A program made the translations under genes and the position numbers. A stretch of DNA of 64,000 nucleotides from Spinacia oleracea (taxonomy: Eukaryota; Streptophyta; Magnoliopsida; Caryophyllales; Amaranthaceae): NCBI RefSeq assembly GCF_020520425.1, contig NC_079490.1:54600517-54664516 (forward strand), read 5' to 3'. Positions 1 to 10,402 of this stretch are shown piece by piece. The notes under the pieces were generated by a model. That model was not told where the DNA came from. It was given only the letters and a program-made list of their open reading frames with translations, and ran no database searches. The stretch's first letter is position 1; each line of letters begins with the position of its first letter.

Positions 1-744
1 CTTCAAAGTCCGTCTTGAAAATCTCCGTGGGAGGCACCATTTTCTTCAAATAGGATAAGCTATAATTAAAACTAATTACAACTATTTGATGGTACGCAGA
101 CCATATTTGAATTGAAAAACAACTTTGGTACTTTAGACCAATTATATTCAAATTAATGGTACGCAGACCATATTTTCTATCCTATTTGGGCCATACTAGT
201 CACTTCATAACCTGCAAAACAGTACATATACAATATATACCATTCACCCATTCATTATCATGAATGGCCCACATAGCTGGTTAGTAAAACACATTATGCA
301 TCACATAAACATTTGCAGCAATTAATCAAGGGCACCAATAATCTACAAATTATTCAGTCCTTATTAATTCTAATCAAGTTGTTTTAACCTTAAGGATTTG
401 TAGACCTAATCAAGAGTTTATGACTAAAAAGGGCTCCCACTTAAACCAATAAATTCATATGCTTTACTAATTTTAAACATAAAAATGTATTTCTAGTCTA
501 ACCGGAAACATACAAATTTAATTAAAATTTAAAGCTAATATAAATTTATAATTGAATCCACAAAGTTTAATTTAATTTCAGTCGTATTTAAATTAATTCA
601 TGATTTTAATTTTAGTAAAATAATTAGAATAAATAAAATTTATTATAATTACAATATTCAAAATTAAAATCCAAGAAAATAATTTTAATTATCAATTTTA
701 AAATTAATTAAAATTACGTAAACTGAAAATTTCAAATTAAAATT

Positions 745-1427
745 TCAAAACGATCTAATCGCAACGCAACAACCTCGCGCATCGCACGCCCATGGGCTAC
801 ACTCACACAGCCATCGCTGGCCATGTGCACGCAGCCCATGCGCTGCGTCGCATCGCTGCTGCTCACCATCGCAAGGCATCAATCGAACACGCGAGCCAGT
901 GCTCGCTGCGCGCGCCAGCGCTCGACGCAACAAGCATGCTGCCGCAGCCCATCGCTGGGCGCAACGCTCGTCGCACGTCACAACAAGCAAGCTGCTCGCC
1001 ATCGCTGGGCGCAGCGCTCGTCGCACGTCGCAACAAGCACGCTGCACGCCATCGCTAGGCGCAGCGCTCGTCGCACGCACACTAGCGCTCGCTGCGCGCG
1101 AGGCTCTGCATGCTTGCGCGAGGCAGTGCGCGATGTGGCGCAGCACGCTTGCTGCCCACACGCGACTGCTCGTGCCTTGCTCTCGCCCTTGCGCATGCGC
1201 CCATTGCTCACAGCCCACGATACAAGGCAGGGCTGCTGCCTTGTGCTCGTGCACCATGCCCTTGCTCGCTACATTCGTACCGCATGGGCGACGAGCTCCC
1301 TTGCTCGTCGTCGCATGCCCGCACTATACAACACCCCTTAAGGGTAGCACGTAGCGTCCATTGCTTTGTGCGTGCAAGTTATATGAGCGAATCGCATAAA
1401 AAATTAAAAATTTATATTCAAAATTAA
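745..1427. repeat. GC-rich leader block with 50-bp tandem repeat
   Basis: A sharply GC-rich island inside otherwise AT-rich copia leader. A 50-bp unit containing ATCGCTGGGC recurs at 951, 1001 and 1051. Open frames exist in several phases on both strands, which is expected of a GC-rich, stop-poor block and is not evidence of coding. The equivalent block in the sister element (about 40565-41300) is amplified with a different repeat unit. Confidence 0.75.
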
Positions 1428-1817
1428 TGACAAATTAATAAATAATATTAATTTCATAATTTTAGCGCGAAAAATCGAAAATTTATTATTTAATTGATTT
1501 CCGATTAACATGGATTCAAGTCTAGGTCATAAAAATTTAAAATTTAACATAAATTTACAATTTTTATGGTGGTTTTTAATCATAGGTATCTAATTAAATT
1601 ATAACTAATTATGAAAATAAAATTAATTCTAAATTATTCCAATTTTCAACAAATTAATCATAATTACAAATTAGATTGCATAATTAACAAGGCTAGGCAT
1701 TCAAACTTGTTAAACATATACAGTAGGTCAATCAAAAATTCAAGATTTATCAACAAGAATCGCAAATATTTAATTTAACATCTTAAATTTACGAAATTTT
1801 GCATTCGAAAAACTAAA

Positions 1818-4800
1818 GCACCAAGAATGGGTGATTTGTATCTCACAGTTTGCCCAAACTGGTGCTTTACCACCAATCTAAGTTGTCATTATAATGGTAG
1901 GATTATTCTTGCCTGGGACCCTGATGTGTTCAAAATGGATATCATCCATATGGGAAGTCAGTTGATCCACACATACATCACTGTAAGAAGCTCCGATAAG
2001 GGGTTTTTTTGTTCATTCATTTATGGTTTCAACACTCCTGCTGAGAGAGAACCTTTATGGTCCACCTTGTCTTCTTTTGCCTCCCTTAACCAGCATGCAT
2101 GGTTGATTATGGGAGATTTCAATTCCATCATGGAAATGGAGGACAGAATTGGCTCACCTGTGAGGTTGGCTGATATCAAACCAATGAGGAACTGCATGGC
2201 CACTTGCAAACTCTCACAAGTCAAGACAGTTGGAAGGCATTTCACTTGGAATAACAAGCAGGAAGGGGAGGCTAGGGTTTTCTCCAGAATAGATAGAGTG
2301 TTGTCCAATACTGCTTGGGATGACATGTTTGCTACTGCTGAAGCAATGTATCTGCCTGAAGGGACCTATGATCATTGCCCTATGATATTGAATACCTTCA
2401 CTACCAATCAGTCAAAGAAACCCTTCAGGTTTTATAACATGTGGACTTCATCTCCTGACTTTCTTCCACTGGTGGAAAGACACTGGCACAGGTTTGTCTA
2501 TGGATGCCACATGTTTAGAATCACTCAGAAACTCAAATGGATCAAACAGGATCTAAGGGTCCTGAATAAATCTGGTTATAGTAATCTTGAAGCAACCAAA
2601 ACTCAACTGCAACACCAACTTGCTGCTATTCAAAACAAGCTCCATAATGACCCTACCAATTTCACTCTAGCAACAGAAGAAAAAACAATTGCTGCTGCAT
2701 ACAGAACTGCAAATGAGAACCATCTTTCTTTCCTTCACCAAATTTCTAAAGCTCACTGGCTTCAACAAGGTGATGAGAATAGCAGAGCTTTCCACCAGAG
2801 TATCAGACAGAGAAGAAAACACAACAACATCCACTCTATTCAGAATTCCACTGGTGAATGGGTGAATTCAGTGGAAAAAGTTCAGGAAGCCTTTATGGAT
2901 TTTTACAGAAACTTATTTGAGGCAAGAATGGATACTAGATCTCCTATCAAGAAGGCAATCATGGATAGAGGGCCAAGACTGACTGAGGATCATGTTAATA
3001 TGTTGAATTGCAATTTCTCCATGGAGGATATTAAAAGAGTGTTAGATGATATCCCAAGCACTAAGGCACCAGGATTGGATGGGTTCAATAGTCACTTTTT
3101 TAAATGCACTTGGGATCTCATTAAGAATGATATGCATGCTGCCATTAATGATTTCTTCAGAACTGGAAAAATGTTGAAGGAGATTAATGTGACTTCCATC
3201 ACTTTGATCCCCAAAGTCAGTGTCCCTTCTTCAGTTGGTGATTTTAGACCCATAGCATGTTGTTCAGTGCTTTACAAATGCATTTCTAAGCTTCTTTGTA
3301 GGAAGCTAGGTGGAGTTCTCCCTGACATTATCTCCCATAACCAAGGAGCATTTGTTTCTGGCAGATCCATTCTTCACAATGTTCTTGTGTGTCAAGACAT
3401 TGTCAAGATCTATAGGAAAGGGCAACAGCAGGCTAACTGTCTTATGAAGCTGGATCTTAAAAAGGCTTATGATACTGTTGAGTGGGATTTCATTGAGGAG
3501 ATTATGCTTGATCTTGGTTTCCCTAGCCATTTTGTTAAACTCATTATGACTTGCCTCACCACCACTCAGTATTCCATCTTGATTAATGGTACCCCTTCTG
3601 CATTGATTCATCCTAGAAGAGGGTTAAGACAAGGGGACCCCTTGTCTCCCTTGCTCTTCACCCTATGCATGGAGTACTTTTCAAGGGCTATGCAAACAGT
3701 AGGTGAACACCCCTCTTTCAAGTTTCATTCCAGGTGTAGACCTATGAAACTTAATCATTTATGCTTTGCTGATGACCTCCTCATGTTCTGTAAAGGAGAA
3801 AAGGAAACAGTTCAACTCATGATGGATGGGTTTGGTGTGTTTTCTAACACCACTGGACTCATGGTCAACCCTCACAAGTCTTCCCTGTACTGCTGTGGAA
3901 TTCCAGATCATCAACTCCCCTCTTTTACTGAGTTGACTGGTTTTGGCATGGGTTCTCTCCCATTCAAATATCTGGGTGTTCCTGTCTCCCCTCTGAAGTT
4001 GAAAGCTAGTGACTGTGATTCTCTCATTGTTAAAATGACCTCCAAAATAAAAACTTGGAGTTCAAGACATCTTTCCTTTGCTGGGAGAGCTCTATTGGTT
4101 AATACTGTGCTTATGAGTGTGACTGTCTATTGGTCACAAATGTTTATTTTCCCCAAAACTGTCCTGAAAAGAATCAACTCCATTTGCAGATCCTTCCTTT
4201 GGTATGGGAACTATGATGATTCCAGACCTGGCCCTGTGGCATGGGATAAACTTTGTCTTCCAAAAAATCAGGGTGGTTTGGGATTCAGAAATCTGCTCCT
4301 GTGGAACCAAGCTGCAGTGGGAAAACTAGCATGGGCTATTTCTAGAAAACAAGACAATTTATGGGTGAAATGGATTCATTCTGTTTATGTGAAAAATAAG
4401 AATTGGGATGACTTCATTGCCCCTACTGCAGCAAGCTGGGTGGTGAAGTATGTTTGCTTGGTGAAGAACAGTTGCAACACTCTTTTGCATTCTCACCAGT
4501 GGCTGAGAACATCTAAGTACTCTATCAAAGAAACCTACACTACTCTATGTCATCAAACTGATAAGGTTCATTGGCAACAATATGTGTGGAACAGACTTTC
4601 TGTGCCAAAACACAGATTCATTCTTTGGCTTACTATTCTTGATAGACTGAAAACAAAAGACAGGTTGTATAAGTTAATGGTAGGGTCTGATGACCTTTGC
4701 CCCCTTTGTGGTACACATTCTGAAACAGCAAACCATCTCTTCTTTGATTGCCATTTCAGTGTCAACTGTAAGAACCAGATTATGAGTTGGCTGGGTTTCC

Positions 4801-5220
4801 AACACAGCAGGAATTCTGTTGCTATCCTCCTCAAACATATTCAAAGATATGCCAAGAGCAAGGTACAGAAGACAGTTATGTACACAGCTGTAGCTGGCCT
4901 AGTTTATCACATCTGGAAAGCTAGGAACTCAGCTGTTTGGAGAGCTCAAGTACCAGTGATTAAGAGCACTGTCAAAATCATCCAAACTGAAGTTAAGAGT
5001 AGAGTGACAAACTTGCTTAGTCAGAAAACTTGTAATAGAGATAAGGATTGGTTTTTTAGCCTTTGAGGAGCTAGGGTCTTGTTTGGCTTGGTGTTCCTAG
5101 CCTTTTGTTGTCCTGTTGCCTGTTTGGTCTGTTGGGACCATTCAGGGGACTGTTTGTAATGGTTGAGTTGGTTGATCAATAAAATTATTACTTGCTTGCC
5201 AAAAAAAAAAAAAAAAAAAA
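1818..5220 (+). mobile_element. L1-type LINE, 5'-truncated, with poly(A) tail
   Basis: A non-LTR retrotransposon of the plant L1 type inserted in the copia leader. The sequence AAAAACTAAA occurs at 1808-1817 and again at 5221-5230 as the target duplication; its right copy merges with the A tail, so the exact length is uncertain. The sister copia copy at about 40160 has the uninterrupted site, which confirms the insertion. ORF2 occupies 1827-5066, then about 130 bp of 3' UTR with AATAAA at 5178-5183 and a tail from 5201. ORF1 and the start of the endonuclease are absent, as in ordinary 5' truncation. Confidence 0.95.
1827..5066 (+). CDS. LINE ORF2: partial endonuclease, reverse transcriptase, zf-RVT
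   Basis: Open frame of 1079 codons with no internal stop. The C-terminal part of an exonuclease/endonuclease/phosphatase domain is present: GDFN at residues 96-99, SRIDRVL at 153-159 and YDH at 181-183 in place of the usual SDH. The first part of that domain, with its Asn and Glu catalytic positions, was lost by truncation. The reverse transcriptase follows, with FRPIACC near 473, LDLKKAYD at 542-549, RQGDPLSP at 601-608 and FADD at 647-650. A zinc-binding zf-RVT-type region with CPLCG and HLFFDC lies at about 897-980. The first ATG after the junction is used here, but the frame is already open at the junction, so the true start is lost. Nothing suggests this copy can move: it lacks a promoter, ORF1 and half of the endonuclease. 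Confidence 0.95.
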   Translation: MGDLYLTVCPNWCFTTNLSCHYNGRIILAWDPDVFKMDIIHMGSQLIHTYITVRSSDKGFFCSFIYGFNTPAEREPLWSTLSSFASLNQHAWLIMGDFNSIMEMEDRIGSPVRLADIKPMRNCMATCKLSQVKTVGRHFTWNNKQEGEARVFSRIDRVLSNTAWDDMFATAEAMYLPEGTYDHCPMILNTFTTNQSKKPFRFYNMWTSSPDFLPLVERHWHRFVYGCHMFRITQKLKWIKQDLRVLNKSGYSNLEATKTQLQHQLAAIQNKLHNDPTNFTLATEEKTIAAAYRTANENHLSFLHQISKAHWLQQGDENSRAFHQSIRQRRKHNNIHSIQNSTGEWVNSVEKVQEAFMDFYRNLFEARMDTRSPIKKAIMDRGPRLTEDHVNMLNCNFSMEDIKRVLDDIPSTKAPGLDGFNSHFFKCTWDLIKNDMHAAINDFFRTGKMLKEINVTSITLIPKVSVPSSVGDFRPIACCSVLYKCISKLLCRKLGGVLPDIISHNQGAFVSGRSILHNVLVCQDIVKIYRKGQQQANCLMKLDLKKAYDTVEWDFIEEIMLDLGFPSHFVKLIMTCLTTTQYSILINGTPSALIHPRRGLRQGDPLSPLLFTLCMEYFSRAMQTVGEHPSFKFHSRCRPMKLNHLCFADDLLMFCKGEKETVQLMMDGFGVFSNTTGLMVNPHKSSLYCCGIPDHQLPSFTELTGFGMGSLPFKYLGVPVSPLKLKASDCDSLIVKMTSKIKTWSSRHLSFAGRALLVNTVLMSVTVYWSQMFIFPKTVLKRINSICRSFLWYGNYDDSRPGPVAWDKLCLPKNQGGLGFRNLLLWNQAAVGKLAWAISRKQDNLWVKWIHSVYVKNKNWDDFIAPTAASWVVKYVCLVKNSCNTLLHSHQWLRTSKYSIKETYTTLCHQTDKVHWQQYVWNRLSVPKHRFILWLTILDRLKTKDRLYKLMVGSDDLCPLCGTHSETANHLFFDCHFSVNCKNQIMSWLGFQHSRNSVAILLKHIQRYAKSKVQKTVMYTAVAGLVYHIWKARNSAVWRAQVPVIKSTVKIIQTEVKSRVTNLLSQKTCNRDKDWFFSL

Positions 5221-5531
5221 AAAAACTAAAACATCCGAAAAGTCATAGTTAGGCTTCGAATTTGAGAATTCTGGGTTCGGCCGAAAAACACTATTTTTGT
5301 CAAAATTTTAGAATGCCTTTTACATGCGGAATTGACACAAAAATCACTCGATTAGGATGAGTAACGAAGAAACTGCCAAAAAACTGCGTACGTATAATTA
5401 AATAAACGCAATTTGCAATTAATTAACAATTACGAAAATTAATCACCCCTTTTAATTCTTGCAAATTTGTAATATTTAACCATTTTCATGCAATTTAGAT
5501 TATGAAAATAATAAGAGGCTCGTGATACCAC

Positions 5532-6965
5532 TGTTAGGTTATGATACATATGACAATTCATAAATCATGCGGAAAAACCATAAAGCCAGGAAAGCATATT
5601 ATATTCACATAATCATTTAGCATAGAATTGATGCATACATGTTGTAGCGTGCCTTCCCTAGCTGCGCCCGAACCGAACAAGAACAAGTCTTTAGGACTCC
5701 AAATGTCGTCCCTCCGTAGATAGTCCACAGTACGTCCGGATCCGCCTCAAGTTAGACCAACTAGAATCGCCCTTAAGGTTACTAGGAATTTCGGCTAGTG
5801 TTTGCAAGTGTATGGCTAATTTTATTTCAAAAACTTACCCTTTGAATACTTCAATCGTACCTGCAAATAATGACCCTAGGCCCTTATTTATAGAGGTATG
5901 GAAAAGGAAGTGGAATCCTATTAGGATACTAATTAGTTAAACTAGAATCCTAGTAGGACTCTAATTAATTAATTTTATCCTTTTAGGATTAGGAATTTAA
6001 TCATCAAACAAATCCTACACAATTTAGGTTTCGTATGTGAACACAAACTCTACATGAGCATGACCCACGAGCGTGCAGGCCATGCCCGCGCACAACCCAC
6101 ACGGCCGCTCGGCCCACGCGAGCCGCAAGCCCACGCGAGCAGCAGCACAGCTCGCAGCCCATTGCTACGCGCGCTGCGCGCGCTGCCATGGCCTGCTGGG
6201 CCTGGCCTTGCGCTGGGCCTGGCGTGGCCTTGGCTGTTCGTGTGGCGCGCTTGGCTTGCTGGGCGATGGCCTGGCTTCGTGCTGGGCCTTCATCCGGCAG
6301 GCCTCGTCCGATGCTTATTCGTACGATACGCTTCCGATTAAATTCCCGGTTCCGGAATTCATTTCCGATACGAACAATATTTAATATTTCCGATTCCGGA
6401 ATTAATTTCCGTTTCGAACAAATATTTAATATTTCCGTTTCCGGAATTATTTTCCGATTCCGATAATATTTCCGATTCTGACAATATTTCCGTTTCCGGC
6501 AATATTTCCGATTCCGGCAATATTTCCATTTCCGATAATATTTTCCGATACGTACCATGTTTCCGTTTCCGGCAACATCTACGACTTGGATAATATTTAT
6601 ATTTCCGATACGATCCATATTTCCGTTTCCGGCATTATCATCGTTTCCGGAGTATTCATTTCTTGCTTGTGACGATCTCAGCTCCCACTGAAACCAAGAT
6701 CCGTCGATTCCGAATATCCATAGATAGAGTATTTAATGCCATTAAATACTTGATCCGTTTACGTACTATTTGTGTGACCCTACGGGTTCAGTCAAGAGTA
6801 AGCTGTGGATTAATATCATTAATTCCACTTGAACTGAAGCGGCCTCTAGCTAGGCATTCAGCTCACTTGATCTCACTGAATTATTAACTTGTTAATTAAT
6901 ACTGAACCGCACTTATTAGACTTAACATAGAATGCATACTTGGACCAAGGGCATTATTTCCTTCA
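5532..6965 (-). repeat. Copia 5' LTR (minus strand)
   Basis: 1434 bp, read on the plus strand from TGTTAGGTTATGATAC to TTATTTCCTTCA, so it begins TG and ends CA. A promoter-like TATAAATA on the minus strand lies at 5885-5892. Between about 6330 and 6650 there is an array of short degenerate repeats of CCGGAAATATTG type. A GC-rich block follows at about 6060-6330. Nearly the same sequence occurs at 15976-17371 (solo LTR), 29179-29347 plus 38622-39858, and 47473-48878. The minus-strand primer-binding-like site (TGGTATCACGAGCC) adjoins it at about 5517-5530. Confidence 0.92.
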
Positions 6966-9187
6966 CCCGGACCATCAACACCTGAAAGCCTAAGAAGCGA
7001 ATCCTGCAAACCAGAAGACTGCAAACGGGATGCAAGAAAAGCATAATGCCGAACATCACCAGTTGAATAAACACCCAATCCTCCATAAGAATAAGGCAAG
7101 GTGGAAAGGCGCCATTGCCAGTCACCGAACCCAGGTCCCGAAGCAGTCACGATGCGCTCTAAAGAAGCCCGCAGAGCCACATCAAAAGATAATTGGGCCG
7201 CTTCGAAAAGATGAGGCGGACAAGTGCGCATAGCAAAGTAGAGTTTAGAAACTCCAGTACACGCACGAAGAAGCAACAACTCACACTGGGGATCATTAAG
7301 CTGTGATACAGCATCCATCAACCTAACAGTCTTCGACACACGCTGCGAAACCAACTCCTTACAAAAAGAGGAATCCGTACTGACTGGGCCACCAAGCAAC
7401 TTAACACCAAGCACAGGACGAGCAATATCCGTAGGAAAGACACCCTCTAGACAACTGTGTGGGTCCTCTGAAGGCCAGAAAACCTTCGTCTTCTCAACAT
7501 TAACATGGAGACCTAAATGAGGACCCTCCTCCAAAATCAACTCCAAAACCTGTCCAACCACCAAAGTGTCACCAACGATAGTGCCATCGTCCAAGTACCA
7601 AGCCTGAAGAGATAGATCAAATGAGTCTCTGATTCGACACACCAATGGATGTAGAACCAGAGAAAAAAGAAAAGGGCCGAGAAGATCCCCTTGCTGCACA
7701 CCCTGACAAGACCACAAGATATGCTCCCCATAATACAGCCGCGCTGGAGAAGAGTAGCAGAATTCAACCCAACGCGAAAGAGCAGGACAATGTAGTCGTA
7801 CCTCACGCAACAAAGCCGATCGATCAACTAAATTGAACGCATTCCGAAAATCCACCAATAACATAGAGAGGCCAACATCGGCCCTACGAGCCTCAACCAA
7901 CCGATTGACAGCATGGAGAATGGCCTCACCACCTGCTGGAACCCCAACTCCAAACTGAAGACCTCCAAAGTAGTTTCCTAAACGCGGACCAATCAAAGGT
8001 GCCCCGACCTTAGAAACAAGGCGCCTCCAAATAGTGCCCACAGCAATAGGCCGAATACCCCCACCAGGCTTAACAAGTGGCGTAAGAGGAGCACTAGCAA
8101 TGTATCCTCCAAGCTCAGCAGGACACTTTCCAGCAAGAAAGAGATTAACTACCTGAGTGATAGCATCCACCAACTCATTAGAAACAGCTACAGCAGCACC
8201 ACCTAAGCAATCCAAAAGGTGTTGAGCACGCAAGCCATCTCTACCGCACGAAGTACCACGCGGAAAGCCCTTAATCTGCTCCAAAACAACAGCGGAGGAA
8301 GCAGTAAGGTGATGATCAACAGGGATATCCGGTAAGGTAGGGACCGGAACGGAAGGGTGCTTTGCTTGCAAATCTGCAAGAGTAGCATCATTGTAAGGGG
8401 CAAGACCTGAGGAAGAAAGAACCCTAACGGCAGCAATGTAGTGACCGTCAGAAATCTTTCTCTTGCATTGCTTAATATTACGCTCCGCCAAATCATGGTC
8501 GTCGTCAACATCCAATAGAGGGGGAGACACGCTAGCCAATGTGTCTATGACAAGTTGCTCAGAACCACCAGGCACACCCCAAGAACGAATAGCAGAGGTG
8601 ATACTCTCTTCCTGTTGTCGCCGCCTAACACCGGAGGAACACTCACGATTACTTCGTGGAGAAAAAGTCTTGAGGACACAAAGAGGTAACACGAGCAACT
8701 GAACCCAACAAGCGATGTCATCTGGTCTGCAAATCACCTTATCAAGCGTCCCTTTGAGAACTCGCGAAAAACCCAAACGACATTTGGGAGGGATGGATTT
8801 CACAGAACGCAACCGCTTAGACAATAAAGTGTCTAGAAGAGCAACATCAAAAGAAAAATGATGTTCTCGAGGCGCATCAGAAGAAGACAGCTCGGAAGTA
8901 GGAGCTTGAGGTTTTTGAATGCCGTAGAGAATAAACCGAATAATACCATCCCCAGAATCAGGGGGGTCCACAAAAGAAGTACTAGAACCACTGCCATGTC
9001 GACACCTAATACGATGAGTATGTGTCTTGAAACAATCTCCACATAGCCAAATTCCCATACGACGAAAGGTCACCTCAGCCGAAAAAAACACCTGCGAATT
9101 AGTAGTAAGGGAATGACGGGTTACATCCCGCACACCAGTGCCACAATGACGATCCCGTAAGTGAGTGATCAGAGAGCTCCTCACCAA
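6966..9187 (-). CDS. RLE-type non-LTR element copy A: zinc-finger-like plus reverse transcriptase ORF, 3' cut
   Basis: About 740 open codons on the minus strand; the apparent frame continues to 6896 only by reading into the copia LTR. The N terminus has Cys/His motifs: THLRDRHC at residues 8-15, like the end of a C2H2 finger, and C49, C52, H56, H58, C62, H64. The reverse transcriptase shows VDFRNAFN with its Asp at 446, QQGDLLGP (Leu where Pro is usual) and YLDDG at 531-535. YLDDG differs from the FADD of plant L1 elements. The segment after YLDDG matches, residue for residue in many stretches, the copy at 24105-25369, whose downstream part carries an RLE signature. A TGA lies just upstream of the first codon and the frame starts at a non-ATG codon, so the true N terminus is broken or lies in another frame. 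Confidence 0.85.
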
Positions 9188-10076
9188 ACCTCACCCGCCT
9201 CCATCCTGACACCCGCTAAGACCCACAAAAGGGCAATGAAACTTCTCCACGGGAGCCGCCAAAAACTGATCGGAAACTGCCCAAGAAACACGACTGAAAC
9301 CTTACCAAGAATGACCCAAAACAGCTGTCCAACCCACCGCCTGAACCACAACGAACACTTGCCGGAAACTGAACAACAACTGCCGAGAAAACAAAACTGC
9401 CGTGGAAACCAAACCAAAAACCGCCGAGAATACCCAACCAAAACAGCCGTGGAACTGAACGAACACCGGAATGCTGTACCGCACCACCTCAGGACACCGC
9501 AAATTCTGCCGGAATAGAACTGACGGGAACACACCTCGCATCCCAACTCGCAAACACACCTCGCAACCGAAAACTACTCAGGAACCCTGCAAACTGCCCC
9601 TGAAACCGCCGACCAAATATGAACAACAACACCGGAAACCGATCAAAAGCACGCCTGAAAGAACTTAGAAACTACCGCAACCCACACTGCCGTCGCAACA
9701 ATCCCACACTGTCGGCGAAACAACTTAGAAAACGAGCCCTGCAAACTGCCCTAAAGCACGCCTGAAACCGCCGACCAAATGCGATCAATAACCACCGAAA
9801 ACCTGAGAAAAACCCGCCGGGAAAAAAACCCTGAGCCCTACCCAAAAGCCGCCGTAATAAGCCGCCTGAATCTGCACCGAAAACCGTGGAAACCGCAATG
9901 AAACTGCACCCAAAATTCGCACGAAACCACCTGAAAATGCCGCCTGAAAATGCCATGCCCACAAATGCCTGATGCCGCCGTGAACTGCCTGAATGGCCGC
10001 CGGAAAAGCCACCGGATTATGGACGTAGGAGGTGCCCTAAACACCCACCCATAATCGCCTCTTACTGCTACACCGG

Positions 10077-10077
<1 letters not shown>
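9188..10077 (-). other. Probable 5' UTR of RLE-type non-LTR element copy A
   Basis: About 890 bp between the ORF and the TAA microsatellite at 10078-10124. On the minus strand it is rich in GGCGGTTTTC-like words. Open frames here are short and lack recognisable domains. Its outer end (around 10000-10070) resembles 25500-25546, the outer end of the mini-copy, with shared words such as TGCCCTAA and TAATCGCC on the plus strand. This supports reading it as the conserved 5' end of the element. Function is inferred from position only. Confidence 0.6.
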
Positions 10078-10109
<32 letters not shown>

Positions 10110-10124
10110 GTTATTATTATTATA
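10078..10124. repeat. TTA/TAA microsatellite, junction of two RLE-type elements
   Basis: An almost pure TTA run (TAA on the minus strand) with one G interruption. On the minus strand it is the 3' tail of copy B (coding end 10152, 27-bp 3' UTR) and directly precedes the 5' end of copy A. Confidence 0.9.
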
Positions 10125-10402
10125 AATCAAATGCTAACAAAGTCAAATATTTTACAAATAGTTAGTGGGAAGCCGAGATACAATCTGGGCCCCCACTCCT
10201 CTGGCTATAGCAAAACCTATCCTGGTGAAAATATGAGCAGCAGCACGAGCTCCAATGTCCTGTGTCCTAGAAAACTTCTGAATCTGCTTCAACAACGCAC
10301 CAGCATCCTTATCCAGCTCCCCCAAAGAAGAGAAAGAGAAAGAGAACGGAAGAAAGCCATAACCAATGGCCCGGCAACGTGCTTCGTACTTGACCCGCTT
10401 CC
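10125..10402 (-). pseudogene. RLE-type non-LTR element copy B, C-terminal end and 3' UTR
   Basis: The minus-strand frame continues from 10402 to a TAA stop at 10152-10154, starting with RKRVKYEAR and ending LPTNYL. It continues in frame from 24105 once the LTR element 10403-24104 and one copy of the CTTCC duplication are discounted. The KRVKY word fits the conserved Lys/Tyr cluster that closes the catalytic core of restriction-like endonucleases in R2-like elements (family knowledge). The 3' UTR at 10125-10151 recurs nearly unchanged at 25459-25490. Confidence 0.85.

Larger units (their letters stand above)
1..6965 (-). mobile_element. Ty1/copia-family LTR retrotransposon, 5' part (runs off left edge)
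   Basis: Minus-strand element made of a 5' LTR (5532-6965), a primer-binding-like site and about 2.1 kb of leader (5531 down to 1, with a LINE inserted). The leader is the reverse complement of 39859-42039 in the complete copy at 29179-48878, which shows integrase and reverse-transcriptase relics of copia type. The coding part lies outside the window. The right end (CTTCA, 6961-6965) cuts the reverse-transcriptase frame of the non-LTR element at 6966-9187, so this copy inserted into that element. The other end and its TSD, expected to be CCCGG, are off the left edge. Assignment to copia is by homology to the second copy. Confidence 0.85.

Noticed and set aside
745..1427. Overlapping frames of 77-172 codons on both strands
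   Set aside because: The block is GC-rich with tandem repeats inside a copia leader. Stop-poor composition opens several phases at once, and no domain is visible.
6896..6965. C-terminal 23 residues of the long minus-strand frame
   Set aside because: They are read from the copia LTR. The same residues appear after unrelated sequence at 17302, so they are not part of the reverse transcriptase.
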